DNA of 64,000 bases. It comes from Spirosoma radiotolerans (lineage in GTDB: Bacteria; Bacteroidota; Bacteroidia; Cytophagales; Spirosomataceae). The DNA lies in assembly GCF_000974425.1 (NCBI RefSeq), contig NZ_CP010429.1, positions 5,007,501 to 5,071,500 of the forward strand, read 5' to 3'. The position numbers were made by a program, and so were the translations under genes. Each line of letters begins with the position of its first letter. Within the stretch, counting starts at the first letter, position 1. Of this stretch, positions 44,101 through 51,699 are shown in pieces. The notes under the pieces were generated by a model. It ran no database searches, was not told where the DNA came from, and worked only from the letters and a program-made list of their open reading frames with translations.

Positions 44101-45181
44101 AGCAAACTACACCCACATAAATTTTACCATGATATACTTTAAGCGCCCAGGGCCGAAAATCGCTATTCGAACAGCCAGGATCAGGAATTGACCACGATTT
44201 CACGGCTTCTGGTGACGTAGGAGCCACGGCTGGCGAATTGACAAAAACGCTGTATAGTTTCCGGTCATTGAGGTTGATGAAGTAAATGGTTTTGTCATCT
44301 TCCGACATATCCATCCCCCCGAAACTCTGTCGCCCTACGGCGTGCATAGCGTCCGGATCGGTGCTGGCCTGGGTTTTATCACCGAAAATACCACTATGAG
44401 GATCGTTGCCCGTATCAATGCCCAGCGCCCTGACATCCAAAAAATTCGAGGTTGTTTGTGTGGTCATGTCTGTGACATACATCCCGCCTGAACCAAGGGC
44501 CCCAAAGCTCATATGCCGTTTGACGACGGCTGCACTAAACATTTTTCTGCTTCGACGCTGGTAAGCCAACGCCCAGACAGCGCCGATCTGATTACCAGAC
44601 GCCAGATGAACCGGTGGAAAATTAGAGGCTCCTGCCACGCCACTCGCCTGATAAGCGATATCGACCAGCACATCTGCCTTAGCCGCCTGTTTATCGTCGG
44701 GAACGGGGTTTCCATTCGCATCCGTCGTACTCTGCGTATTTCCATTGACATAGCAGGGAACGACCAACCGCACCCCCTTCGGCTGGCAGTAGTCGGCGGG
44801 ATAATTGATGCCGACATTTACATTGACGGCGGGTGCTTTTATGAACTGCACACTTGTCCCGCTGCCCTTACCAGCAGGACCGTTGTAATCGCCGGTCGGC
44901 AGGTTAGCGAATTCGATCCGTACCGGCCTTCCCGCCGGAACATCGACAGCACTGAAAGCATAATTACCCTGCGCATCGGTCGTCGTCTGAATGGGTACCT
45001 TACTCAAGTCAACGAATGCACGGACGATTACACCAGCAACACCAAGCTCGATGGGTAATGTATCAGATCGAACGCCATTTAGGTCAAAGTCCCGAAAGAC
45101 TACGCCTTTAACTTGCGCATGCGCCGTTCCAATACAAGTAAAAACAGCCAACAAGGCTACAAATCGGTAAAGTTGTATCAT
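41114..45181 (-). CDS. Large secreted SdrD-B-like/Ig-like repeat protein
   Basis: A 1355-residue exported protein with a signal peptide (about 1-22, ending AHAQ). Residues 23-120 are an SdrD B-like (Cna-B type) beta sandwich (VKGVVFRDFDLNGVRSDTLP). About 180-600 resemble a beta-propeller-type region with DDKTIYFINLNDRKLYSVFV. A second SdrD-B module (EIGNRVWFDDNRDGIQD) begins near 625. Residues about 795-1336 are two copies of a 271-residue unit containing Ig/PKD-like WTGPNGFTS and TYTLTVSDPACPA motifs. The protein ends in a short Cys-containing basic tail, CIPFTIKRIK. It is probably a surface adhesin or matrix component. No typical T9SS C-terminal domain motif is obvious, so the export and anchoring route is unclear. 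Confidence 0.82.
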   Translation of the reverse strand: MIQLYRFVALLAVFTCIGTAHAQVKGVVFRDFDLNGVRSDTLPIELGVAGVIVRAFVDLSKVPIQTTTDAQGNYAFSAVDVPAGRPVRIEFANLPTGDYNGPAGKGSGTSVQFIKAPAVNVNVGINYPADYCQPKGVRLVVPCYVNGNTQSTTDANGNPVPDDKQAAKADVLVDIAYQASGVAGASNFPPVHLASGNQIGAVWALAYQRRSRKMFSAAVVKRHMSFGALGSGGMYVTDMTTQTTSNFLDVRALGIDTGNDPHSGIFGDKTQASTDPDAMHAVGRQSFGGMDMSEDDKTIYFINLNDRKLYSVFVNSPAVAPTSPEAVKSWSIPDPGCSNSDFRPWALKVYHGKIYVGVVCSAETSQRQSDLKATIYRFDPNEAAPTFTEVLSFPLDFRRGAADLTTDPLNPDNTCAKYDHWLPWTDAWPTPCGLGNTPKFVMYPQPILTDLEFDDDGSMLIGFMDRFGNLSGVANHDPQGNDFYDGFTGGDLLRAYFNNGTYALEKNGQSGPLTGSGVGNGEGPVDASNVGGEFFGNDKWFFMDHEAHAEVTNGSLSFIPGYAEVMTSAFDPITDVYRSGGVKVFNTQTGRTNRDYVLYTLDSVPGSFGKASGLGDIKALCDPASVEIGNRVWFDDNRDGIQDAYEPGIDGLVLTLHDMEKGGTLIAAQTTHDGGQFYFNNSTVPGGLQYDHKYEIRMDTIQLPTLDITLAGVKPLASAGGRLAARSAGARQGLTSQQRYYILSPANRGGFPDSDLRDSDANLVGGSAVIAVTSLNAGQNDFTNDLSIYSCPELRNERDTISLCPGVKLDSIAAVGTHLCRVDSVRFVSFSSPQSGTAMYGSGGVVLGTVLPDMATGRAVLKNPLMNTSGGSSNQYIYAIIYPMPENPACRQSSATVIRILPALVAQATGGVLTCSQPSVTLAGAAQYRDGSPATQVTYNWSGPNGFTASIQNPVVSLAGTYTLTVSDPACPASFTTATAVVTSNTIVPMLSTSVVAKLCPTCTATISASAPGASLIWTGPNGFTSVNVQIDVQVDGLYSVTATGSNGCFATAQVSVVPSFCPSLSSGVSSVSLCAGSQLDSLVSVSQYLSAGESIRFVMFSSPQSGTAMYGSGGVVLGTVSPNAATGRAVLVNPALNTTNTTGSVLSQYIYSIVFPTPAQGQCRQSSQTIVQILPSLVAKAMSGVLTCSQPSVTLVGSAQFADGSPAAKATYSWSGPNGFGSSVASPTVLLAGSYTLTVSDPACPANQSSDLAVVQADTIRPDLTAFGAALGCVGCSATLFAEAPGATLLWTGPNGFTSTEAEPVVTVPGEYTVTATGINGCRVSLTVDLSPVDQDPCADRRPTCIPFTIKRIK
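41175..42800 (-). repeat. Tandem duplication of an 813-bp coding unit
   Basis: Within the large secreted protein gene two units align at an offset of 813 bases (271 codons). The clearest match is the stretch around 41826-41882 against 42639-42695, which encodes SSPQSGTAMYGSGGVVLGTV in both copies and is almost identical at the DNA level. Other segments (LTCSQPSVTL, TYTLTVSDPACPA, WTGPNGFTS) also recur at the same spacing. The boundaries given are approximate. Confidence 0.8.
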
Positions 45182-45366
45182 AAAAAGAGGCTATTATTTA
45201 ACTAGGCAATTATGTTACCGGCCTTGTCTGCAAAAAAGTATACGGATGTATACGAAACAGGGCATTTTAAACCACAACATCGTTCCTTTATTGCCAATTG
45301 TGTTAACAAGCTTAGATAGACCAGTCCTTTTTAGGCAAAAGGTTTGCCAGTGGCGAGCCGTTTTGT

Positions 45367-47928
45367 ATGTATATTTACTTGACGTTCGTCTTTATTGTGG
45401 AAAACAAAGCCAATACATTATTTTTATCATTCGAAAGTGAAGAAGTCACCTTCTTCGCCGATCTGATTTTACCCATCCCTGTCCCTAAATTATTTACCTA
45501 CCGCGTTCCTCGCGGGATGGCGGAGGTTCTCAAAATTGGTGCCAGAGTTATTGTTCCCTTTGGAAAAAAGAATGGCCGTGTGCTTACAGCCATTGTCGCC
45601 AAGCTCCATAATACGCCACCTACGGGTTATCAGGCCCGTTACATCAATGAAATACTAGATGAATATCCGTTAACCACAAGTTACCAATTAGAGCTTTTTA
45701 AGTGGATTTCGGAGTATTACATGTGTTGTATTGGCGAAGTAATGAATGTCGCGTTACCATCGGGGTTGAAAATTTCGAGTCAGTCGAAGGTGCAGTTCAA
45801 TCCAGACTTTGACTACCCCGAACTACTCACCGACTTTGAGGCAACTTTACTCACCGAATTGAAAAAACACCCGGCCTTATCCTATGAAGAACTGGAGCGA
45901 CTCATGGGTGAAGGCAGCAACGTAGCCGCCCTCATCAAGTCATTGGTGGGCAAAAAAGCCATTATTGTTTTTGAAGAAGTCCGGGAAAAGTATATCCCAA
46001 AAATGGTTCGGAAGGTACGCCTGCACCGTACCTACGAAGAACGGGAGCAGCTTCTGGTCTTGCTGCAACGACTCGAAAAACTGCCCAAACAGCAGGAGGT
46101 CGTGATGCGCTACCTGAGCCATGTCCCGATGCAGCGCACGCCCTCCCTCAATCAGAAGGGGCTCGATAAAACGATCCTTAATCAGGATGATGAACTCTCG
46201 CAGTCATCGCTGTCGACACTGATCAAAAACCAGGTCTTCGAAACGTTTGAGGTTATCCAGCCGCGTTTTGCGGATACCGACGCCGGAACGCCCCAGGCAG
46301 AGATCAAATTGACGGACGCACAACGGGCTGCTTCGGTACAAATTATGAGCCAGTTCGACAGCCAGAATATCGTACTGCTCCATGGTATTACCGGAAGTGG
46401 CAAAACCGAGGTTTACATAGACCTTATTCAGCAAGCCCTGTCCGGCGGCTCACAAGTGCTGTATTTGCTCCCCGAGATTGCCTTAACGACCCAGATCGTA
46501 GTTCGTCTGCAACGGGTTTTTGGCGATAAAATGGGAATTTACCACTCCAAGTTCTCGGACAACGAACGAGTAGAAGTCTGGAAAGGCGTTGTATCCGAGC
46601 AATATCAGTTTGTGGTTGGGGTCCGGTCGGCGGTGTTTCTGCCATTCGACAACCTGGGCCTGATTATCGTGGATGAAGAACACGAAACCAGTTACAAGCA
46701 GCACGATCCGGCGCCCCGCTATCACGCCCGCGATGTGGCTATCATGCTGGCCCACTGGCAACAGGCCAAAGTCCTGCTTGGCTCGGCGACGCCCTCGCTC
46801 GAAACCTACTATCAGGCCAAGCAGGGGCGCTATGGTCTAGTTGAGCTTTTTCAGCGGTTTGGCGACGCCACGCTGCCCAATATCGTGCTGGTCAACGTGC
46901 AGCAAGAGAAAAAGCAAAAGACGATGAAGCAAGAGTTTTCATCGGCGCTCCTGGGCGCCCTGGAAGCCAATATGGAGCGGAAAGAACAAAGTATCCTGTT
47001 TCAGAACCGCCGGGGGTATTCGCCCTACATGCAATGCGAAGATTGCGACTGGACCGCCGAATGTACGAACTGCGCCGTTAGCCTGACCTACCACCAGCGA
47101 GACGCTGAACTGCGCTGCCACTATTGCGGCCATAAAGAATCCGTTCCGCGCGTCTGCCCGACCTGCGGCTCGACGAAAGTGAAAACGATTGGCTTTGGTA
47201 CGGAGAAACTGGAAGATCAACTGCAGATTTTCTTCCCACAGTCGCGGGTATTGCGTATGGATCTGGATACGACGCGGGCCAAAAATGCGTATCAGCAAAT
47301 TATTCAGGAATTTGAAGGTGGTCAGGTCGATATTCTGGTCGGTACCCAGATGATTACGAAAGGGCTCGACTTCGACAACGTTAGCTTGGTGGGTATTTTC
47401 GATGCCGACCGGCTCATTCACTTTCCTGACTTCCGTGCTACAGAACGGGCTTTCCAGATGATTACGCAGGTGAGCGGACGGGCAGGACGACGAGCAGGTC
47501 GGCAGGGAACGGTACTTATTCAGACCAGTAACCCGCAGCAGCCCGTTCTGCAAAAAGTGATCGAGAATAACTACAAGGGCCTTTACGAAGAAGAGCTTCA
47601 GGAACGGCAGAACTTTAATTACCCGCCTTTCTGCCGCCTGATCAAGCTAACCGTCCGGCATACAGACCGGGCCATAAGCCAACAGGCCGCCAGCCGACTG
47701 GCTACTGAACTAACGGATGCCTTGGGGAGTAGTCGCGTTTTAGGACCCGAAGAACCGCTGGTCGAACGAATTCGCAACCAGTTTCTGTACGATATACTAA
47801 TCAAAATTGAGCGGGATAAAGTAAATATAAAGGCCGTGAAGACATTCATTCAGGACCGTATCAACGACATCCTGACCGACAAGGGTTTGCGGCAGGTAAG
47901 CATCGTGACCGATGTGGATTGTTTGTAG
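45367..47928 (+). CDS. priA: Primosomal protein N' (replication restart helicase PriA)
   Basis: An 853-residue superfamily 2 helicase that reloads the replisome at collapsed forks. The N-terminal DNA-binding domain starts FFADLILPIPVPKLFTYRVP; the helicase core has Walker A GITGSGKTEVYID and Walker B IIVDEEHETSYKQHD; the zinc-binding insert has eight cysteines (CEDCDW, CTNCAVS, CHYCGH, CPTCGS); C-terminal motifs are ILVGTQMITKGLDFDNV and TQVSGRAGRRAGR. The start is uncertain: the ATG at 45367 adds about 25 residues before the conserved domain and overlaps a TATATTTA promoter-like element, so the GTG at 45397 is possible. Confidence 0.95.
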   Translation: MYIYLTFVFIVENKANTLFLSFESEEVTFFADLILPIPVPKLFTYRVPRGMAEVLKIGARVIVPFGKKNGRVLTAIVAKLHNTPPTGYQARYINEILDEYPLTTSYQLELFKWISEYYMCCIGEVMNVALPSGLKISSQSKVQFNPDFDYPELLTDFEATLLTELKKHPALSYEELERLMGEGSNVAALIKSLVGKKAIIVFEEVREKYIPKMVRKVRLHRTYEEREQLLVLLQRLEKLPKQQEVVMRYLSHVPMQRTPSLNQKGLDKTILNQDDELSQSSLSTLIKNQVFETFEVIQPRFADTDAGTPQAEIKLTDAQRAASVQIMSQFDSQNIVLLHGITGSGKTEVYIDLIQQALSGGSQVLYLLPEIALTTQIVVRLQRVFGDKMGIYHSKFSDNERVEVWKGVVSEQYQFVVGVRSAVFLPFDNLGLIIVDEEHETSYKQHDPAPRYHARDVAIMLAHWQQAKVLLGSATPSLETYYQAKQGRYGLVELFQRFGDATLPNIVLVNVQQEKKQKTMKQEFSSALLGALEANMERKEQSILFQNRRGYSPYMQCEDCDWTAECTNCAVSLTYHQRDAELRCHYCGHKESVPRVCPTCGSTKVKTIGFGTEKLEDQLQIFFPQSRVLRMDLDTTRAKNAYQQIIQEFEGGQVDILVGTQMITKGLDFDNVSLVGIFDADRLIHFPDFRATERAFQMITQVSGRAGRRAGRQGTVLIQTSNPQQPVLQKVIENNYKGLYEEELQERQNFNYPPFCRLIKLTVRHTDRAISQQAASRLATELTDALGSSRVLGPEEPLVERIRNQFLYDILIKIERDKVNIKAVKTFIQDRINDILTDKGLRQVSIVTDVDCL

Positions 47929-48096
47929 GATTTTACATATCGTATTTACTGCCCCCTTACCGAGCGCCTTCCAATCGGTTCATCCGGTCATGGTTTTCCG
48001 CGTTATAACGACCTAATTGAACCCATTTGGAAACACAGTACAAGAAGGCTTCTCGTAAAATTTACACAAATACCACCGTTTATCAGACCAGCCAGT

Positions 48097-48104
48097 TATT
48101 TTTG
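48097..48104 (+). promoter_or_regulatory. -7 element TATTTTTG of pyk
   Basis: An exact TANNTTTG match. Transcription starting near 48110 gives a leader of about 38 bases before the ATG at 48148. This also argues against a TTG start at 48124, which would fall in the leader. Confidence 0.6.
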
Positions 48105-48147
48105 CACTGGCTATTGGCCAATTTTGCCCAATTTTTTTCCGCCCCTC

Positions 48148-49584
48148 ATGTCTAAGAAAACCAAGATCGTGGCTACTGTTGGCCCGGCTTCCGAAACGAA
48201 AGAGCAACTACTGGCCTTAGCCAAAGCAGGAGTAAACGTATTCCGGCTCAATTTTTCCCACGGCACCCACGAAGATCACCTGATGCGGCTCAACCGCATT
48301 CGCGAACTGAATGCAGAGCATAACCTTAACCTCTGCGTATTGCAGGATTTGCAGGGTCCTAAAATCCGCATCGGTAACGTTGAAAATAAAGATGGCGTGT
48401 TGATCGAGGCTGGTCAGGAACTGGTCTTTACCAATGACGAAATCATTGGAACAGCCCAGCGGGTCAGCACACCGTATAAAGATATGTACCGCGATGTGCA
48501 CACAGGCGAACGCATCCTGATGGACGACGGCAAACTGGAAGTGAAGGTACTCCGGACAGAAGGCACCGATGTTGTGACGGAAGTCGTTTACGGTGGCTCC
48601 ATGAAATCCAAAAAAGGCGTAAACCTGCCCAACACCAAGGTGTCCATGCCTGCCGTTACGGAGAAAGACTGGGCCGACCTGGAATTTGGCCTGGAGCACG
48701 ATGCCGAGTGGATCGCCCTGTCGTTTGTTCGTGAAGCCTCCGAAATTCTCGAAATCAAAGAATACATCCGGTCGAGAGGCAAGAATAGCCGCGTGATCGC
48801 TAAAATCGAAAAGCCGGAAGCCATTCAGAATATTGACGAAATTATTGCCGCTACGGATGGACTGATGGTCGCTCGGGGTGACTTGGGCGTTGAATTACCG
48901 GCCGAAGAGGTTCCGATGATTCAGAAAATGCTGGTAGAGAAATGCAACCGAGCCGCCAAACCCGTTATTGTGGCGACGCAGATGCTCGAAAGCATGATTG
49001 ACTCCCCACGGCCAACCCGCGCGGAGATCAACGACATTGCCAACTCCGTAATGGATGGAGCCGATGCCGTCATGCTAAGCGCCGAAACCGCTTCGGGAAA
49101 ATACCCGGTTCTGGCCGTCGAAAGCATGGCCAACACCATTCTGCAGGTTGAAAAGTCTACAGATAAGATTTACTACCGGTACCACGCTCAGGTAAACGAG
49201 CACCCAAGTGAGAACGCCATCAACGATAATGTCGTGATGAGCGCGTGCCGACTGGCACGTGATACGAAAGCCAAAGCCATCATCGGCATCACAAACTCGG
49301 GCTACACGGCTGTTCGCCTGTCGCACCACCGCCCGAAAGCTGATTTGTTTGTTTTCTCCAATGATGCTCAGCTGCGGAACACACTGGGTCTGTACTGGGG
49401 CGTTCAGGTGATGCCTTACGAGCCAGATTTGAATTTGACAATTGATCAGACGGTAGAAGGCATTAAGCAAACGCTTGTCAGCCAGAAACACCTGGCCTCG
49501 GGCGATATTTTCATCAATACGCTCAGCATGCCGCTCACTCAGGCCCGTCGCACCAATACGGTGAAACTAAGCACGGTAGATTAA
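48148..49584 (+). CDS. pyk: Pyruvate kinase
   Basis: A 478-residue glycolytic enzyme converting phosphoenolpyruvate and ADP to pyruvate and ATP. Key segments: TKIVATVGPAS at the N-terminus, FRLNFSHG, DLQGPKIRIG, a B-domain lid (about 70-170), the signature VIAKIEKPEAIQNIDEII with the catalytic Lys and metal-binding Glu, MVARGDLGVELP, VIVATQMLESMIDSPRPTRAE and DAVMLSAETASGKYP. The length is typical of the family. The ATG at 48148 is preferred because the promoter element lies just upstream. The gene is followed by two hairpins. Confidence 0.97.
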   Translation: MSKKTKIVATVGPASETKEQLLALAKAGVNVFRLNFSHGTHEDHLMRLNRIRELNAEHNLNLCVLQDLQGPKIRIGNVENKDGVLIEAGQELVFTNDEIIGTAQRVSTPYKDMYRDVHTGERILMDDGKLEVKVLRTEGTDVVTEVVYGGSMKSKKGVNLPNTKVSMPAVTEKDWADLEFGLEHDAEWIALSFVREASEILEIKEYIRSRGKNSRVIAKIEKPEAIQNIDEIIAATDGLMVARGDLGVELPAEEVPMIQKMLVEKCNRAAKPVIVATQMLESMIDSPRPTRAEINDIANSVMDGADAVMLSAETASGKYPVLAVESMANTILQVEKSTDKIYYRYHAQVNEHPSENAINDNVVMSACRLARDTKAKAIIGITNSGYTAVRLSHHRPKADLFVFSNDAQLRNTLGLYWGVQVMPYEPDLNLTIDQTVEGIKQTLVSQKHLASGDIFINTLSMPLTQARRTNTVKLSTVD

Positions 49585-49588
49585 ACCA

Positions 49589-49614
49589 AGGTGGTAAGTG
49601 CTCACTTACCACCT
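49589..49614 (+). other. 12-bp palindrome directly after pyk
   Basis: AGGTGGTAAGTG (49589-49600) and CACTTACCACCT (49603-49614) are exact inverted copies separated by two bases, 5 bases after the pyk stop codon. Likely a transcript-end hairpin working with the next one. Confidence 0.6.
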
Positions 49615-49625
49615 ACTGCACACTA

Positions 49626-49659
49626 AAAAGCCGCGAAACCAAGGGTCATCGCGGCTTTT
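49626..49659. terminator. Intrinsic terminator between pyk and the DUF5606 gene
   Basis: AAAAGCCGCGA (49626-49636) pairs perfectly with TCGCGGCTTTT (49649-49659) around a 12-base loop. The A-run on the left and T-run on the right make it bidirectional, serving pyk and the convergent minus-strand gene. Confidence 0.82.
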
Positions 49660-49729
49660 CTGTTCTCACTGAAAATGAAGAATTTTATTCGTCTTACCTG
49701 ATTACCTAACCTGGTACGACGAGGTATGT

Positions 49730-50272
49730 TTAAGCTTTTTGCGCTTTTGACGTTTTTGCGGCCTTCTTTTCTTCAGCAACAGGAGCGTCAGTAGCCGGGG
49801 CTTCTTCAACGACTGCATCTTCGGTTGCTACGGCCGCTTCCGGTGTGCTTTCGGCAGGTTCTTCAGCCGCTGCGGTAAACACATCAGGCGCATATTGCCG
49901 CAAAATACCGTACCAGATAATTAGCTTCTTGATATCGGCCGGACGAACCCGCTCACGGTCGTAAGCAGGTACAACTGATGCCATAAAATCGGCTAACTCT
50001 TCGTTTGACCCTTTTGGATCGACCAGCAGAGTCTCCCCGTATTTTGAATTGATTTCGGTCAATACCGCGCTTAATGGTATCGATTGTTCCTCATCGTCGT
50101 CTACGTAAATCGAAATATCATTCAGGACGGATACACGAGCCGTTGGGCCCATCATCGTCTTCGCCTTCTTTTCATCCAAAGACTCAACAATAACACCCGC
50201 CCGACCGGGTTTCAGGATTCGGTAAAGGCCGCTGTAGCCAGCCACATTGGCAATCTGTTTTAATGCTTCCAT
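49730..50272 (-). CDS. DUF5606 family protein
   Basis: A 180-residue cytoplasmic protein of a family largely confined to Bacteroidota. The conserved part (1-130) begins LKQIANVAGYSGLYRILKPG, with RVSVLNDISIYVDDDEEQSI and RVRPADIKKLIIWYGIL. The last 45 residues are a low-complexity Ala/Glu/Pro tail ending in a basic KKAAKTSKAQKA stretch. The function is unknown. It lies downstream of engB on the same strand but is separated by a strong inverted repeat, so it is probably transcribed on its own. Confidence 0.9.
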   Translation of the reverse strand: MEALKQIANVAGYSGLYRILKPGRAGVIVESLDEKKAKTMMGPTARVSVLNDISIYVDDDEEQSIPLSAVLTEINSKYGETLLVDPKGSNEELADFMASVVPAYDRERVRPADIKKLIIWYGILRQYAPDVFTAAAEEPAESTPEAAVATEDAVVEEAPATDAPVAEEKKAAKTSKAQKA

Positions 50273-50329
50273 AGAGAGACTTTGTAAATTGGTAACGTGT
50301 ATTTTGCTGCGTGTATTGCCCTTTTAATA

Positions 50330-50406
50330 ATTGAATTAGTGAATGATGGAGTGATTAAAGAGGCTATACATCCTTATTCAGTCACTCCATCATTCACTAG
50401 TTCAAT
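50330..50406. repeat. 25-bp inverted repeat between engB and the DUF5606 gene
   Basis: The left arm (50330-50354, starting ATTGAATTAGTGAATG) and right arm (50382-50406, ending CATTCACTAGTTCAAT) are inverted copies with one mismatch over 25 bases around a 27-base spacer. The right arm reaches the first base of the engB stop codon (50406-50408). It may be the engB terminator or a dispersed intergenic palindrome. Confidence 0.75.
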
Positions 50407-51008
50407 CACTTTTTGTACCCTTCATTTAACGGCCGGATAAAGGCAAGAAGGTCTTCCCGGCCGGCGGCCGTGATGGCTGAGGTAACAAAAAACTGTGGTG
50501 CTTCCTCCCACTCTTCAAGTAATCTAGCGCGGTAATTGGCCAGTGTAGTCTGAAGTTTGGTCGCGTTAAGTTTTTCCGTCTTCGTAAAGACAATGACAAA
50601 AGGAAGCCCCCGCTCGCCCAGATTGGCCATAAAATCGAGGTCTATCTTCTGCGGTTCAATGCGTGCATCGACCAGCACGAAGATACACAGCAGATTCGGG
50701 CGACTCGTCAGGTAGCCGTCGATTAAGGCCGCAAACTTCTCGCGCTCGGTTTTACTTACCTGAGCGTAGCCATAGCCGGGAAGGTCAACCAGATACCACT
50801 CATTATCGATCAGAAAGTGGTTAATCAGCTGGGTTTTACCGGGCTTACCCGAAATTTTAGCCAACGACGACCGACTCGTCAGCATGTTGATTAGCGACGA
50901 TTTGCCAACATTCGAACGGCCAATAAAGGCATACTCGGGTCGGTCGGGCTTAGGACAGAGAGCCGGGTCGGAGTTGCTGACCAGGAATTCGGCTTGCTTA
51001 ACAGGCAT
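50406..51008 (-). CDS. engB: Ribosome biogenesis GTP-binding protein EngB/YsxC
   Basis: A 200-residue GTPase required for late large-subunit assembly. G1 is GRSNVGKSSLI, G3 DLPGYGYAQVS and G4 TKTEK, with a switch segment KPGKTQLINHF and DARIEPQKIDLDFM between them. The ATG at 51008 (MPVKQAEFLVSN) is preferred over the one at 51062: the family length is about 200 residues and a near-consensus -7 element (GAACTTTG on the minus strand, about 51031-51038) lies between the two candidate starts. The 3' end overlaps the 25-bp inverted repeat. Confidence 0.95.
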   Translation of the reverse strand: MPVKQAEFLVSNSDPALCPKPDRPEYAFIGRSNVGKSSLINMLTSRSSLAKISGKPGKTQLINHFLIDNEWYLVDLPGYGYAQVSKTEREKFAALIDGYLTSRPNLLCIFVLVDARIEPQKIDLDFMANLGERGLPFVIVFTKTEKLNATKLQTTLANYRARLLEEWEEAPQFFVTSAITAAGREDLLAFIRPLNEGYKK

Positions 51009-51192
51009 AGTGTAATGGACTAAAACGGCCGCAAAGTTCGGAAAGATTAAGGAGAATGGCACATGATTTGTAATTTGCCGTTCTATCCGTTAACTATGTT
51101 CTATAAAACGACGTACCCGTTGAAACGAAAGTTGCCGGTCCGTTCGTTATCATCCCGAAAACCATAAAGACTGCCGGTTTCCCGGTTCGACT

Positions 51193-51666
51193 ATGAAAAA
51201 AGTTATTTGGCTACTGGCGATTCTGCTGGTGGGAGTCCACTCGTTACCGACCCACGCTGCTCTTCATCCACCAAAAGTGCATCGGACAAGCGACAGCAAA
51301 CGTGTTTTGAGCGATGATGCCGCGGGCATTCAGTTTACAGAGGCCTCCTGGAAAGAAATTTTAAAGAAGGCGAAAGCCGAAAAAAAGGTGATTTTTCTGG
51401 ACGCCTATGCTAGCTGGTGCGGGCCCTGCAAACTGCTCCAGAAAAACGTATTCACCAAAAAAGCTGTTGGTGACTTCTACAATGAGAAGTTTATTAACGT
51501 AAAAATGGATATGGAAAAGGGCGAAGGTCCTGCGCTGTCGCAGGTTTATCCGCTGGAAGCCTACCCTACTTTGCTGTTTATTGACGGCAACGGAAAAATA
51601 TTGAAAAAGGTCCTGGGCCTTCAAACACCAGAAAACCTGATTGCCATTGGCAAAAGCGTGAAATAA
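51193..51666 (+). CDS. Small exported thioredoxin-like protein
   Basis: A 157-residue protein with a signal peptide (about 1-22) and one thioredoxin domain (about 45-155) carrying WCGPC (Cys76, Cys79) and cis-proline in LEAYPTLLFIDG. It is expected in the periplasm as a disulfide reductase or isomerase. Its domain is close to that of the 408-residue protein at 18068-19294, sharing the GEGPAL and AYPTxLFIDG segments, so the two are paralogues. It stands between engB (divergent) and the end of the polysaccharide operon (convergent), with no obvious partner gene. Confidence 0.9.
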   Translation: MKKVIWLLAILLVGVHSLPTHAALHPPKVHRTSDSKRVLSDDAAGIQFTEASWKEILKKAKAEKKVIFLDAYASWCGPCKLLQKNVFTKKAVGDFYNEKFINVKMDMEKGEGPALSQVYPLEAYPTLLFIDGNGKILKKVLGLQTPENLIAIGKSVK

Positions 51667-51699
51667 CAACTGCCCGTGTCTTCTGGAAATAATCCGTTT

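Noticed and set aside
45246-45440. 64-codon ORF upstream of and overlapping priA
   Set aside because: It overlaps the priA start in another frame and has no motif; probably chance.
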